A stretch of 64,000 nt of DNA, taken from the NCBI GenBank assembly GCA_964347615.1, contig CAYFZO010000001.1, positions 85,015 to 149,014 on the forward strand. Direction: 5' to 3'. Origin of the DNA: CAYFZO01 sp964347615. GTDB lineage: Bacteria > Pseudomonadota > Gammaproteobacteria > Poriferisulfidales > Oxydemutatoraceae. A program made the translations under genes and the position numbers. The notes beneath the pieces are model-generated. The model was not told the origin of the DNA and did not search any database. It saw nothing but the letters and a program-made list of their open reading frames with translations. Of the stretch, positions 40,075 through 48,479 are shown piece after piece; position 1 is the stretch's first letter; the number at the start of each line of letters is the position of its first letter.

Positions 40075-41630
40075 TGACGCCGACTCAAGCGATGCGCCTT
40101 TTCAGAATCAACGCGACGCTGATCCGCCACGGCTTGGACGAGATCATACTGGTCATTCCTTGGTTTCGCCCGATCCGTTTCCTGTTTCACTTGTCGCCGT
40201 GGAACTGGTTCGGACGCAAACGGACGCCGCTGGCGGTCCGAATCCGGCGCGCGCTCGAGGACCTGGGCCCGATTTTCGTCAAATTCGGGCAAACGCTCTC
40301 GACCCGCCGCGACCTGTTGCCGTCCGACGTCGCCGACGAGCTCGCCAAGTTGCAGGACCGGGTCCCGCCGTTTTCGAACGCCGCGGCGAAACAGGCGGTG
40401 GTCGCCGCTTTGGGCGCACCGATCGACGAGGTCTTTTCACGTTTCGGCGACGACCCGTTGGCGTCGGCCTCGATCGCACAAGTGCACTCGGCGACGCTCA
40501 AGGACGGCAGCGACGTTGTGGTCAAGGTGTTGCGGCCCGGCGTCGAGAAACAGGTACGCCGCGACGTCGGCTTGCTTTATCTGGTCGCCCGCGCGGCCGA
40601 GCGGTGGTGGGCGGACGGGCGCAGACTGCATCCGGTGGAAGTGGTCGAGCATTACGAAAAAATCGTCACCGACGAGCTCGATCTGATGCGTGAAGCGGCG
40701 AACGCAAGTCAATTGCGACGCAACTTCGAAAACTCAGACCTCTTGTACGTGCCGAAAGTCCATTGGCGCTACTGTCGCAGAAACGTCTTGACGATCGAGC
40801 GCGTCTACGGCATCCCGATCAGCGACGTCGAAACCCTCAGGCGCAAGGGCGTCAACTTGAAGAAGTTGTCGGAGCACGGGGTGGAAATCTTTTTCACCCA
40901 AGTGTTTGAACACAACTTCTTTCACGCCGACATGCACCCCGGAAACATATTCGTATCACCGGAAAACCCGCAATCACCGAAGTATCTCGGGGTTGACTTC
41001 GGAATCGTCGGCAGCCTGTCGCCTTCCGACCAAAGCTATTTGGCCGAAAATTTCCTGGCCTTCTTTCAGCGCGATTACGCGCGAGTGGCCGAACTGCACG
41101 TCGAATCCGGCTGGGTGCCGAAAGATACCCGCCCCGACGAGTTCGAGGCTGCGATCCGCACCGTCTGCGAACCGGTGTTCCAAAGGCCTCTGCACGAAAT
41201 CTCTTTCGGGCATTTCCTGATTCATCTGTTCCAGACGGCGCGCCGGTTCAACATGGAAATACAACCGCAGCTGATCCTGCTGCAAAAAACCCTGCTCAAC
41301 GTCGAGGGTCTCGGCCGGCAGCTGTATCCGGACCTCGACCTGTGGAAGACGGCGAAACCCTTTCTGGAAAGATGGGCGGCGCGACGCAAAGGACCGCGCG
41401 CCGTCGTCGAGCGCCTGCGCCGCGAACTGCCGACGCTGCTGGAAACCCTGCCGGAACTGCCGCGGCTGGCGCATCGAGCACTGAGCGTCGCGGCAAAAAC
41501 CGACCACGCGTCCGCAACCCGCGACCAGGCCCTGCGGCTGGAGATCCGACGCGCGCAACGCAAGCTCACGGCGGTGGTATTGGCGGCAGCGGCGGCGGTG
41601 ATCGCAGCCGTCGTACTGCTGCTGCGGTAA
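40071..41630 (+). CDS. ubiB: Ubiquinone biosynthesis atypical kinase/ATPase UbiB
   Basis: 519 residues. The KxGQ motif is in GPIFVKFGQTLSTRRDLLP (about residues 63-81), the Ala-rich loop in DPLASASIAQVHSATLKDG, the catalytic loop in NFFHADMHPGNIFVS and the DFG-equivalent in GVDFGIVGS. A hydrophobic segment at the C-terminus (AVVLAAAAAVIAAVVLLL) would anchor it in the membrane. UbiB is thought to help extract ubiquinone precursors from the membrane. Last of the ubi set. Confidence 0.96.
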   Translation: MMTPTQAMRLFRINATLIRHGLDEIILVIPWFRPIRFLFHLSPWNWFGRKRTPLAVRIRRALEDLGPIFVKFGQTLSTRRDLLPSDVADELAKLQDRVPPFSNAAAKQAVVAALGAPIDEVFSRFGDDPLASASIAQVHSATLKDGSDVVVKVLRPGVEKQVRRDVGLLYLVARAAERWWADGRRLHPVEVVEHYEKIVTDELDLMREAANASQLRRNFENSDLLYVPKVHWRYCRRNVLTIERVYGIPISDVETLRRKGVNLKKLSEHGVEIFFTQVFEHNFFHADMHPGNIFVSPENPQSPKYLGVDFGIVGSLSPSDQSYLAENFLAFFQRDYARVAELHVESGWVPKDTRPDEFEAAIRTVCEPVFQRPLHEISFGHFLIHLFQTARRFNMEIQPQLILLQKTLLNVEGLGRQLYPDLDLWKTAKPFLERWAARRKGPRAVVERLRRELPTLLETLPELPRLAHRALSVAAKTDHASATRDQALRLEIRRAQRKLTAVVLAAAAAVIAAVVLLLR

Positions 41631-41661
41631 CTCCTCGCGCCGTTCATCACGAAAACCCGAC

Positions 41662-43827
41662 GTGGACGTATCGCTGATACTCGACTCCTTGAACAAGGAG
41701 CAACGCGAAGCGGTAACCGCGCCCGCCGGGCACGCCTTGGTGCTCGCCGGCGCCGGCAGCGGCAAAACCCGGGTATTGACCCACCGTATCGCGTGGCTGT
41801 GCGGGGTCGAGCACGTTTCCCCCTACGCCGTCGTCGCGGTCACTTTCACCAACAAAGCGGCGCAGGAAATGCGCGCGCGCGTCGAAGCCTTGCTTGGGAT
41901 GCCGACACAAGGATTGTGGATCGGGACCTTTCACGGCTTGTGCCATCGTTTCCTGCGCCTGCACTGGCGGGAAGCCGGACTGACGCAAGCTTTTCAAGTG
42001 CTGGACGCCGAAGACCAAAGACGCCTGATCAAGCGCGTGACGCTGGGGCTCAATATAGACCCGGCCAATTGGCCGGCAAAACAATCACAGTGGTTCATCA
42101 ACGCGCGCAAGGAGGAAGGCGTACGTCCCGACGCCATCCAGGACGACGATTCCACGGCGCCGCAGTTGCTCCGTATCTACGAGGCTTACGAAGAAAACTG
42201 CCGCCGCGCGGGGCTGGTTGATTTCACCGAATTGCTGTTGCGCACCACCGAACTGTTACGCGACGACAAAACCCTGAAACAACGCTACCACGAACGCTTC
42301 CGCTGCATCCTGGTGGATGAGTTTCAGGACACGAACGCTCTCCAGTACGCGTGGATGAGGTTGCTCGCGGGCGACGAAACCTCGGTGTTCGCGGTCGGCG
42401 ACGACGATCAATCAATTTACGGCTGGCGCGGCGCGCGCGTGGAAAACATATATGATTTCAGCATGCACTTCCCGAATGTAACCATCTATCGTCTGGAGAG
42501 AAACTACCGTTCAACCTCGACCATCCTGTCGGCGGCGAACGCGCTGATCAAAAACAACCGGGGAAGGCTGGGCAAGAACCTGTGGACCGACCGGCAAGGC
42601 GGCGAGCCGATTTTGTTGTTTGAGGCCTTGAACGAACGGGACGAAGCGCAGTTCGTGGCGAACGCAATCGAATCGTGGATCAAACGAGGAGGCGTCGGCG
42701 ACGAAGTCGCGGTACTCTACCGTTCCAACGCCCAGTCGCGCGCGGTTGAAGAAGCGTTGGTGGCGCGGAGCGTCCCCTACCGGGTTTACGGCGGACTGCG
42801 CTTCTTCGAAAGAGCCGTCGTCAAAGACGCCTTGGCTTATCTCAGAATCGCCGCCAACTCCGAGGACGACCAGTCGTATGAACGCGTCGTCAACGTTCCC
42901 GCCCGCGGCGTCGGCGAACGTACCCTCGAGCAAATCCGGAGCGCTGCACGGAGCAAAGGCCTCAGCCTGTGGGACGCCGGAAACGCGCTGCTGGAAGCGC
43001 AATCGCTGTCCGCCCGCGCAAGCGACGCGCTCGCGCAATTCTACAAGTCGGTGAACGAGATAAAGCAAGCGACGGTCCCGGGGTTGCGCGAAACCGCCGA
43101 GCACGCAATCGCCGTGAGCGGCCTGCTCGAACACCACCGCCGTCGCGACGACGAAAAGGGGCGTTCCGCCGTCGAAAATCTGGAGGAATTTGTCGCCGCG
43201 GCAGGTGAGTTCGAACAAAACTGGATCGCCGAAGAAGACGTAACGCCGCTCGATGCTTTTCTGACCCACACGGCACTTGAAGCCGGCGAACGCCAAGCGG
43301 CGTCCGGCGAAAAAAGCGTGCAGCTGATGACGCTGCACGCGGCAAAAGGCCTTGAATTCCCCTTGGTGCTGATAGTCGGCATGGATGAGAGGCTGTCTTC
43401 CCACGAGACTTCACTGGAAAAAATCGAGCAGCTCGAAGAAGAACGCAGGCTTTTCTACGTCGGTGTCACCCGGGCGCAAAAGCAACTGATCATGAGCTGG
43501 GCCGTGGTCCGCAGACGCTACAATGAGAAAACCCAGAACCGCTTGTCACGATTCGTCGGCGAGATCCCCGCGGAGCTGATTGAAGAAGTGCGCCCCCGCT
43601 TGCACGTCCGTGCACCGATCGCGGCACGACGGAACGGACGGGACGGAGCGGAAGAAATCGCGGTCGGCAGCAGCGTCGAGCATCGCAAATTCGGCAAGGG
43701 CGTGATCCTCGACTGCGAAGGCTCGGGACTTTCGGCGCGCGCCCAGGTGCGCTTCGAGGACGCGGGCGTCAAATGGCTGGTGCTGGCTTATGCTAATCTG
43801 AAAATACTCGGTCCGGGCCCGAATTGA
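41662..43827 (+). CDS. uvrD: UvrD/Rep-family DNA helicase (DNA helicase II)
   Basis: 721 residues from GTG. Superfamily 1A motifs are intact: Q-like LNKEQREAVTAPAGHALVLAGAGSGKT with Walker A at about residues 29-36, VTFTNKAAQEMRAR, the Walker B equivalent ILVDEFQDTN, GDDDQSIYGWRGA, YRSTSTIL and the later VQLMTLHAAKGLEFP and VGVTRAQ. The C-terminus VEHRKFGKGVILDCEGSG is the Tudor-like tail of UvrD. It unwinds DNA in nucleotide excision and mismatch repair. mfd or uvrABC are not nearby. Confidence 0.94.
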   Translation: MDVSLILDSLNKEQREAVTAPAGHALVLAGAGSGKTRVLTHRIAWLCGVEHVSPYAVVAVTFTNKAAQEMRARVEALLGMPTQGLWIGTFHGLCHRFLRLHWREAGLTQAFQVLDAEDQRRLIKRVTLGLNIDPANWPAKQSQWFINARKEEGVRPDAIQDDDSTAPQLLRIYEAYEENCRRAGLVDFTELLLRTTELLRDDKTLKQRYHERFRCILVDEFQDTNALQYAWMRLLAGDETSVFAVGDDDQSIYGWRGARVENIYDFSMHFPNVTIYRLERNYRSTSTILSAANALIKNNRGRLGKNLWTDRQGGEPILLFEALNERDEAQFVANAIESWIKRGGVGDEVAVLYRSNAQSRAVEEALVARSVPYRVYGGLRFFERAVVKDALAYLRIAANSEDDQSYERVVNVPARGVGERTLEQIRSAARSKGLSLWDAGNALLEAQSLSARASDALAQFYKSVNEIKQATVPGLRETAEHAIAVSGLLEHHRRRDDEKGRSAVENLEEFVAAAGEFEQNWIAEEDVTPLDAFLTHTALEAGERQAASGEKSVQLMTLHAAKGLEFPLVLIVGMDERLSSHETSLEKIEQLEEERRLFYVGVTRAQKQLIMSWAVVRRRYNEKTQNRLSRFVGEIPAELIEEVRPRLHVRAPIAARRNGRDGAEEIAVGSSVEHRKFGKGVILDCEGSGLSARAQVRFEDAGVKWLVLAYANLKILGPGPN

Positions 43828-43842
43828 CGCCCGCTCAAACCC

Positions 43843-44958
43843 GTGAAACGAAGAGACTTCATCACCAAGGCCGGCGCCGGCGCGTTGCTGGGCGGTGCGT
43901 TGGCCGCTTGCAAAAGCGAACAGCCCCGCCAAGCAACGCGTCAGGACACGCAGGTCAGACGTTGGAAGATGGTCACGTCGTGGCCCAAGAACTTTCCGGT
44001 CCTGGGCACGGGCGCCGAACACCTCGCCGAACTGATCACCGGGCTTTCAGACGGGCGGCTGCAGGTGAAAGTGTACGCCGCCGGCGAATTGGTTCCCGCC
44101 TTGGAGGTGTTCGACGCGGTCTCCCAGGGGGTCGCGGAAATGGGGCACGGCTCGGCCTATTACTGGAAAGGCAAGAATCCGGTGTTTCAATTCTTCTCCG
44201 CGGTTCCGTTCGGCATGAATTGGAGCGAGATGAACGCGTGGTTGTACTACGGAGAGGGACTGACCCTGTGGGAAGAGGCGTACTTGCCTTTCGGCGTCGT
44301 ACCACTCCCGGCCGGAAACACTTGCATGCAGATGGGAGGGTGGTTCAACCGCGAAATAAACAGCGTATCGGACCTGCGGGGTCTCAAAATGCGCATCCCC
44401 AGCCTCGGCGGAGAAGTGTTGCGTCGCGTCGGGGCGCTGCCGGTGACCTTGCCCGGCGGCGAGCTGTTGACCGCGATGCAGACCGGAGCGATAGACGCGA
44501 CCGAGTGGATCAACCCGTACGCCGATCTGGCGTTCGGCTTGCACAAAGTCGCCGAGTATTGCTATTACCCGGGCTGGCACGAACCGGGCGCAACCCTTGA
44601 ATGCACCATCCGTCGCGACGCCTTCGAGCCGTTGCCGGACGATTTGAAGCGAGTGATACGCGTCGCGGCAAAGGCGGTCAATCAGCAGATGACCGCGGAA
44701 TATACGGCGAAAAACGACAAAGCCTTGAAAGAGCTTAGAGACGTGCATAAAATCAAATTCCGGCGTTTTCCGAAAGAAGTGCTGGCGGAGCTTAAAAGCG
44801 TTGCGCACTCGGTGGTGCAAGAACTCGGCGAAAGCGATGATTTTGCCCGCCGCGTCTACGATTCCTACACGCGGTTTCAAAAAAACGTGCTGGAGTGGCA
44901 TTCGGTATCGGAAAAGGCTTATTATGAGATGCAGACCGAATTGAAAGGCGGTCTCTGA
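43843..44958 (+). CDS. TRAP transporter substrate-binding protein, TakP-like
   Basis: 371 residues from GTG. The N-terminus MKRRDFITKAGAGALLGGA carries a twin-Arg motif and is followed by LAAC, a lipobox, so it may be a Tat-exported lipoprotein. QMGGWFNREINSVSDLRGLK, MRIPSLGGEVLRRVGALPV and IDATEWINPYADL match DctP family members for alpha-keto acids (TakP type). Substrate is inferred only. The permease genes (dctM, dctQ) are on the opposite strand downstream, convergent, which is unusual for a TRAP system. Confidence 0.88.
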   Translation: MKRRDFITKAGAGALLGGALAACKSEQPRQATRQDTQVRRWKMVTSWPKNFPVLGTGAEHLAELITGLSDGRLQVKVYAAGELVPALEVFDAVSQGVAEMGHGSAYYWKGKNPVFQFFSAVPFGMNWSEMNAWLYYGEGLTLWEEAYLPFGVVPLPAGNTCMQMGGWFNREINSVSDLRGLKMRIPSLGGEVLRRVGALPVTLPGGELLTAMQTGAIDATEWINPYADLAFGLHKVAEYCYYPGWHEPGATLECTIRRDAFEPLPDDLKRVIRVAAKAVNQQMTAEYTAKNDKALKELRDVHKIKFRRFPKEVLAELKSVAHSVVQELGESDDFARRVYDSYTRFQKNVLEWHSVSEKAYYEMQTELKGGL

Positions 44959-44979
44959 AACCAGGAGATACAAAACACA

Positions 44980-45222
44980 ATGACGTTATTCGGCATAGAA
45001 ATAGGCACTCTGGCGTTTTTCACGTTCAGTTTCATTGCGGGCGTGGTCATCACCTTGCAGTCGGTTTTCGGCTCCAAGAAAGAAACCATGAAACACCGCG
45101 CGGTGAAAGGAGTCGTCGGTGCGGTCTACGCGGTGATTGCGGTGGCGGCTTTCATGCAACTGGAAGGGGTCAAGTCGCCCTACGTCGACACCGGCGCCGC
45201 CAGCGAACAGATCCAACCTTAA
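44980..45222 (+). CDS. Small two-span membrane protein, unknown function
   Basis: 80 residues; a good AGGAG site lies at 44963-44967. Two hydrophobic segments (LAFFTFSFIAGVVITLQSVF and GVVGAVYAVIAVAAFMQL) are separated by a basic loop SKKETMKHRAVK. I do not recognise it. It follows the TRAP binding protein gene by 21 bases and likely belongs to the same transcript. Its stop codon overlaps the start of the 11/12-base repeat array. Confidence 0.65.
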   Translation: MTLFGIEIGTLAFFTFSFIAGVVITLQSVFGSKKETMKHRAVKGVVGAVYAVIAVAAFMQLEGVKSPYVDTGAASEQIQP

Positions 45223-45338
45223 GCCCCGAGTTGAGCCCTGAGTTAGGCCCGGGTTAAGCCTCAGGTTAGGCCTTGGCCCAAGCCCCAAGTTAAGCGTCGG
45301 TTGAGCGCCGGATCAAGCCCCGGGCCAAGCGCCAGCCC
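45221..45338 (+). repeat. Degenerate 11/12-bp minisatellite, about ten units
   Basis: Ten consecutive units on the pattern AAGCCCCGAGTT can be read, for example AAGCCCCGAGTT, GAGCCCTGAGTT, AAGCCTCAGGTT and AAGCCCCAAGTT, mostly 12 bases with two of 11. It fills the gap between convergent TRAP genes. There are no spacers, so it is not a CRISPR array. Confidence 0.85.
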
Positions 45339-45352
45339 GTAATCGGCGCCGC

Positions 45353-46720
45353 CTAAAACAGCTTGGACGGCAACCACGTTGCAAGCGGCGGCCACAGCGC
45401 AAGCACCGCCAGCATCACGAGCTGCAACAGTATGAACGGCACGACGCCGCGATATATCTGTTGCGTGGAAACGATCGAAGGCGCGACCCCGCGCAAATAA
45501 AACAGCGAAAACCCGAACGGCGGGGTCAGAAACGACGTTTGCAGATTGATCGCGATCATCACGCCCAGCCACACCGGATCGAGCCCCATCGCCAGCAACA
45601 CGGGGCCTACGATAGGAACCACCATCAACGTGATCTCGATGAAGTCGAGCACGAATCCCATCGCGAACATCAGCAGCATGACGACCAGCATCGCCCCGAC
45701 GACGCCGCCCGGCAACCCGGTAAGCAACTGATGCACGACTTCGTCGCCGCCGAACCCGCGGAAGACCAAGGAGAAAAAAGACGCGCCGATCAGGATCATG
45801 AACACCATGCAGCTCGTTCGCGCCGAGGTTCGAACGATTTCCTTGAACTTTTTCCTGGAAACCTGCCTCTGCAACGCGGTCAGGACGAGGACGCCGACGA
45901 CGCCGACCGAGGCGGCTTCGGTCGGCGTCGCCAGACCGGCGAAAATGGCACCGAGCACCGAGACGATCAAGAAAAGCGGCGCAAACAACACTTTCAGCAC
46001 GTGCAGGAAACCAAACGACCCGGCTACGTCGGACGCGGCGGCGGAAGGCAGGCGTTCGGGCTTGAACCAAGCGAGCACGAACAGGTAAATCATGTACATG
46101 AAAACCAGCACCAAGCCGGGCAACAGGGCGCCGGCGAAAAGGTCGGTGACGGACACCGATTGCGGCGAAAAAATGCCTTGGTCGAATTGCGCTTTCAAAT
46201 AAGCCGACGACATCACGTCGCCGAGCAAAACCAAAACCAAGGAGGGCGGAATTATCTGCCCGAGCGTACCCGCGGCGCATATAGCCCCGCAAGCGACTTT
46301 GGGATCGTAACCGCGCTTGAGCATCGCCGGCAACGACAGCAATCCCATGGTAACCACCGTGGCGCCGACGATGCCGGTGCTGGCGGCAAGCAAGGCACCG
46401 ACCAGCACCACCGCGATGCCGAGATCCCCGCGCAGCCGGGACAGAAGGGCACCGAGAGCCAGCAGCAGGTTCTCGGCGATGAGGCTGCGTTGCATCGTAA
46501 CGCCCATGAATATGAACAGCGGCACGGCGATCAATTGGCCGTTCGTCATGATTCCGTAGATGCGGCTGTTGAGGGCCTGCAGCAACCCGGAATCGAAAAC
46601 GCCCGCGGTGATTCCCGCGAACGCAAACAACAGGGACACCCCGGCGAGAGTAAAAGCGACGGGATAGCCGACCAGCGTCAGCAGGATAACCGCGGCGAAC
46701 AGAAGAAAAGCCATCGTCAA
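45353..46720 (-). CDS. TRAP transporter large permease DctM
   Basis: 455 residues with a dozen or more hydrophobic segments. Marks of the family: LLFAAVILLTLVGYPVAFTLAG at the start, GQLIAVPLFIFMGVTMQRSL, GATVVTMGLLSLPAMLKRGYDPK, and VVMLLMFAMGFVLDFIEITLMVVPI near residues 345-369. It forms the sodium-driven channel of the TRAP system. It overlaps dctQ by four bases. The matching binding protein is probably the convergent gene at 43843. Confidence 0.94.
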   Translation of the reverse strand: MTMAFLLFAAVILLTLVGYPVAFTLAGVSLLFAFAGITAGVFDSGLLQALNSRIYGIMTNGQLIAVPLFIFMGVTMQRSLIAENLLLALGALLSRLRGDLGIAVVLVGALLAASTGIVGATVVTMGLLSLPAMLKRGYDPKVACGAICAAGTLGQIIPPSLVLVLLGDVMSSAYLKAQFDQGIFSPQSVSVTDLFAGALLPGLVLVFMYMIYLFVLAWFKPERLPSAAASDVAGSFGFLHVLKVLFAPLFLIVSVLGAIFAGLATPTEAASVGVVGVLVLTALQRQVSRKKFKEIVRTSARTSCMVFMILIGASFFSLVFRGFGGDEVVHQLLTGLPGGVVGAMLVVMLLMFAMGFVLDFIEITLMVVPIVGPVLLAMGLDPVWLGVMIAINLQTSFLTPPFGFSLFYLRGVAPSIVSTQQIYRGVVPFILLQLVMLAVLALWPPLATWLPSKLF

Positions 46721-47223
46721 GAATTTCTGACGACGTTGAAATTGCGGATGATCTCGGCTGCGGCTTGAATCAGCAGCAGCACCGCCATCAGGGGAATCAA
46801 GGTCTTGAGCAAAAACACCAGCGGCAACCCGCCGGCTTCAGGCGACCCTTCAAGCGCGACCCAGGACTGCGCGACGTAACCCCAACTCGACACCAAGACG
46901 GTAAGGGACACCGGCACCAAAAACAACACGGCGCCGGCGAGGTCCACGGTAGCGCGCGTTCGCCGCGACATCTTGTTGTAGAAAATATCCACCCGCACGT
47001 GCCAGTTGCCGCGCAAGGTATAGCTCATGCACAACATCAAAGTGAACGAGTGCAGATAAGTGCCGACCTCCTGCAGCGCGATGCGCCCGAAGTCAAAACC
47101 GTAACGCATGACCACGCTGCCGAAGGTCAGCGCCGCCAAAGGCAGTATCAACCACGGAAACACGCGGCCGCACCAAACGGCGACCATTTCAAGGCGACGC
47201 ACCACGGCGTTCGAATTCAACAC
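46717..47223 (-). CDS. TRAP transporter small permease DctQ
   Basis: About 168 residues from GTG at 47223, which overlaps the thrB stop (GTGTTGA); a longer open frame lies inside thrB and is rejected. Four hydrophobic segments are seen. RYGFDFGRIALQEVGTYLHSF and YTLRGNWHVRVDIFYNKMS fit the DctQ pattern (QE near helix 2, RVD). It forms the QM membrane unit with dctM. It appears to be translationally coupled to thrB, a metabolic gene with no clear link. Confidence 0.85.
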   Translation of the reverse strand: MLNSNAVVRRLEMVAVWCGRVFPWLILPLAALTFGSVVMRYGFDFGRIALQEVGTYLHSFTLMLCMSYTLRGNWHVRVDIFYNKMSRRTRATVDLAGAVLFLVPVSLTVLVSSWGYVAQSWVALEGSPEAGGLPLVFLLKTLIPLMAVLLLIQAAAEIIRNFNVVRNS

Positions 47224-48170
47224 AGCGCAGGGACTCCCCGTTTCCGGTGCAACAGGATGTTCTTGAACGCGTCGGTGTCCTTGACGTGCGTAATGTGCCC
47301 CACTTTCGGGAAATGCGCATCGTGCAGCCTCGATAACCAGAATCTGAGCGCCGCCCGGCGCAGGGCGTCTTGCCAAACCTCGCTTTCCGCCTGCGAAAAC
47401 GCCCGGCGCCCGGCGTAGGCACCGACCAGAGCCCGGTATTTTTCGTGATCCAAGGAGCCGTCCTCACGCGAGCACCAATCGTTGACCGTGATCGCAAGAT
47501 CGTAAATCAACGCGCCGTCGCACGCGTAGTAAAAATCAATGACCCCGGACAAGCGGTCTTCGTCAAACAATACGTTGTCACGGAACAAGTCGGCATGGAT
47601 CGTGCCGCGAGGAAGATCGTTCGGAAACGAGTTCCCGTGGTGGTCGACTTCGCCGTGCAACAGCCGCGCGTCGTCGCCTGAAAGCTTCGGCGTGACTTTT
47701 TCGGCGCATTGTCCACGCCAAAGTCCGCCGCGCCCGTTGAGATGATTCCGCGTAAAGCCCACCGCTTTTTCGTGCAACGCGGCAAGCACCAAACCGACTT
47801 GCCTGCAATGTCCGGGGGTCGGGAAATGGACGCTGCCGCCGGCGAGCCGGGTAATCAGCACCGCCGGCTTGTCGTGCAGGGTCTGCAGGTAAGTCCCCTC
47901 GCGGTCGGCAATCGGATGCGGGCACGATAAACCCGCGTCGGCCAAGCACGCCATGAGCTCCAAGAAATAAGGCAGCTCGGACGAAGCCTGCCATTCGAAG
48001 ATCGTCAAGACGTAACGCCCGTCCCCGAAAACGCCGCCGTCGGTATCAACGAAATAGTTGGTGTTTTCAATGCCTTCGTTGATACCTCTGTAACCGGTCA
48101 AGGAACCCGCGTCGTAGCGGCGCAGAAATTCCTTCATTTCAGATTCGCTGACGGCGGTATAAACGGACAT
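47217..48170 (-). CDS. thrB: Homoserine kinase, APH-type (ThrB)
   Basis: 317 residues. The APH-like fold is seen in YVLTIFEWQASSELPYFLELM and the catalytic IHADLFRDNVLFD (HxD type, near residue 192) followed by SGVIDFYYACDGALIYDLAI. This is the type II homoserine kinase of Pseudomonas-like genomes, not the GHMP type of E. coli; it phosphorylates homoserine for threonine synthesis. It is divergent from polA, a conserved pairing. Its end overlaps dctQ. Confidence 0.93.
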   Translation of the reverse strand: MSVYTAVSESEMKEFLRRYDAGSLTGYRGINEGIENTNYFVDTDGGVFGDGRYVLTIFEWQASSELPYFLELMACLADAGLSCPHPIADREGTYLQTLHDKPAVLITRLAGGSVHFPTPGHCRQVGLVLAALHEKAVGFTRNHLNGRGGLWRGQCAEKVTPKLSGDDARLLHGEVDHHGNSFPNDLPRGTIHADLFRDNVLFDEDRLSGVIDFYYACDGALIYDLAITVNDWCSREDGSLDHEKYRALVGAYAGRRAFSQAESEVWQDALRRAALRFWLSRLHDAHFPKVGHITHVKDTDAFKNILLHRKRGVPALC

Positions 48171-48479
48171 GGTAGGCGAACGTCGGGCGAGCCGGCCGCG
48201 TGCGCGGCTGCAGAAACGATTTCATCCAGGAAATCTCTTCGCCGCACCGAACCCGGCTTCGGTGAATTTCACGAGGCGAAACTTCAAGAAGCGGGGTTCG
48301 AGCCGAAAATATCTTTTGATTATATCGCATCAAACTCCGCTTCAAGGAAAATCTTGTGCGACGCGGAAAACGGTTCCGAAACGGACGAAGACGCGACGAG
48401 TGCGGAAACGAAACGGCAAGCCGAAAGTCATCCCGCCGCCGGGCTATAATTCCCGCCCCCTGCCGATTGGACGGTCATC
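48171..48479. other. Divergent thrB/polA control region
   Basis: This 309-base gap holds no supported gene. A perfect TATAAT at 48445-48450, followed by TCCCGCCCCC, could be the polA -10, with no clear -35. The thrB-side promoter is not obvious; ATATCTTTTGATTATAT at 48308-48324 is the most AT-rich stretch. Confidence 0.4.

Noticed and set aside
45221..45338. Repeat array considered as CRISPR
   Set aside because: Units follow one another directly with no unique spacers, and no cas genes are present.
45461..46768. 435-codon plus-strand open frame antisense to dctM
   Set aside because: Same reason; composition is typical of an antisense shadow and dctM is clear on the other strand.
46717..47376. 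Longer dctQ frame beginning inside thrB
   Set aside because: The extra 51 residues are antisense-free but overlap thrB in another frame and have no membrane or family character.
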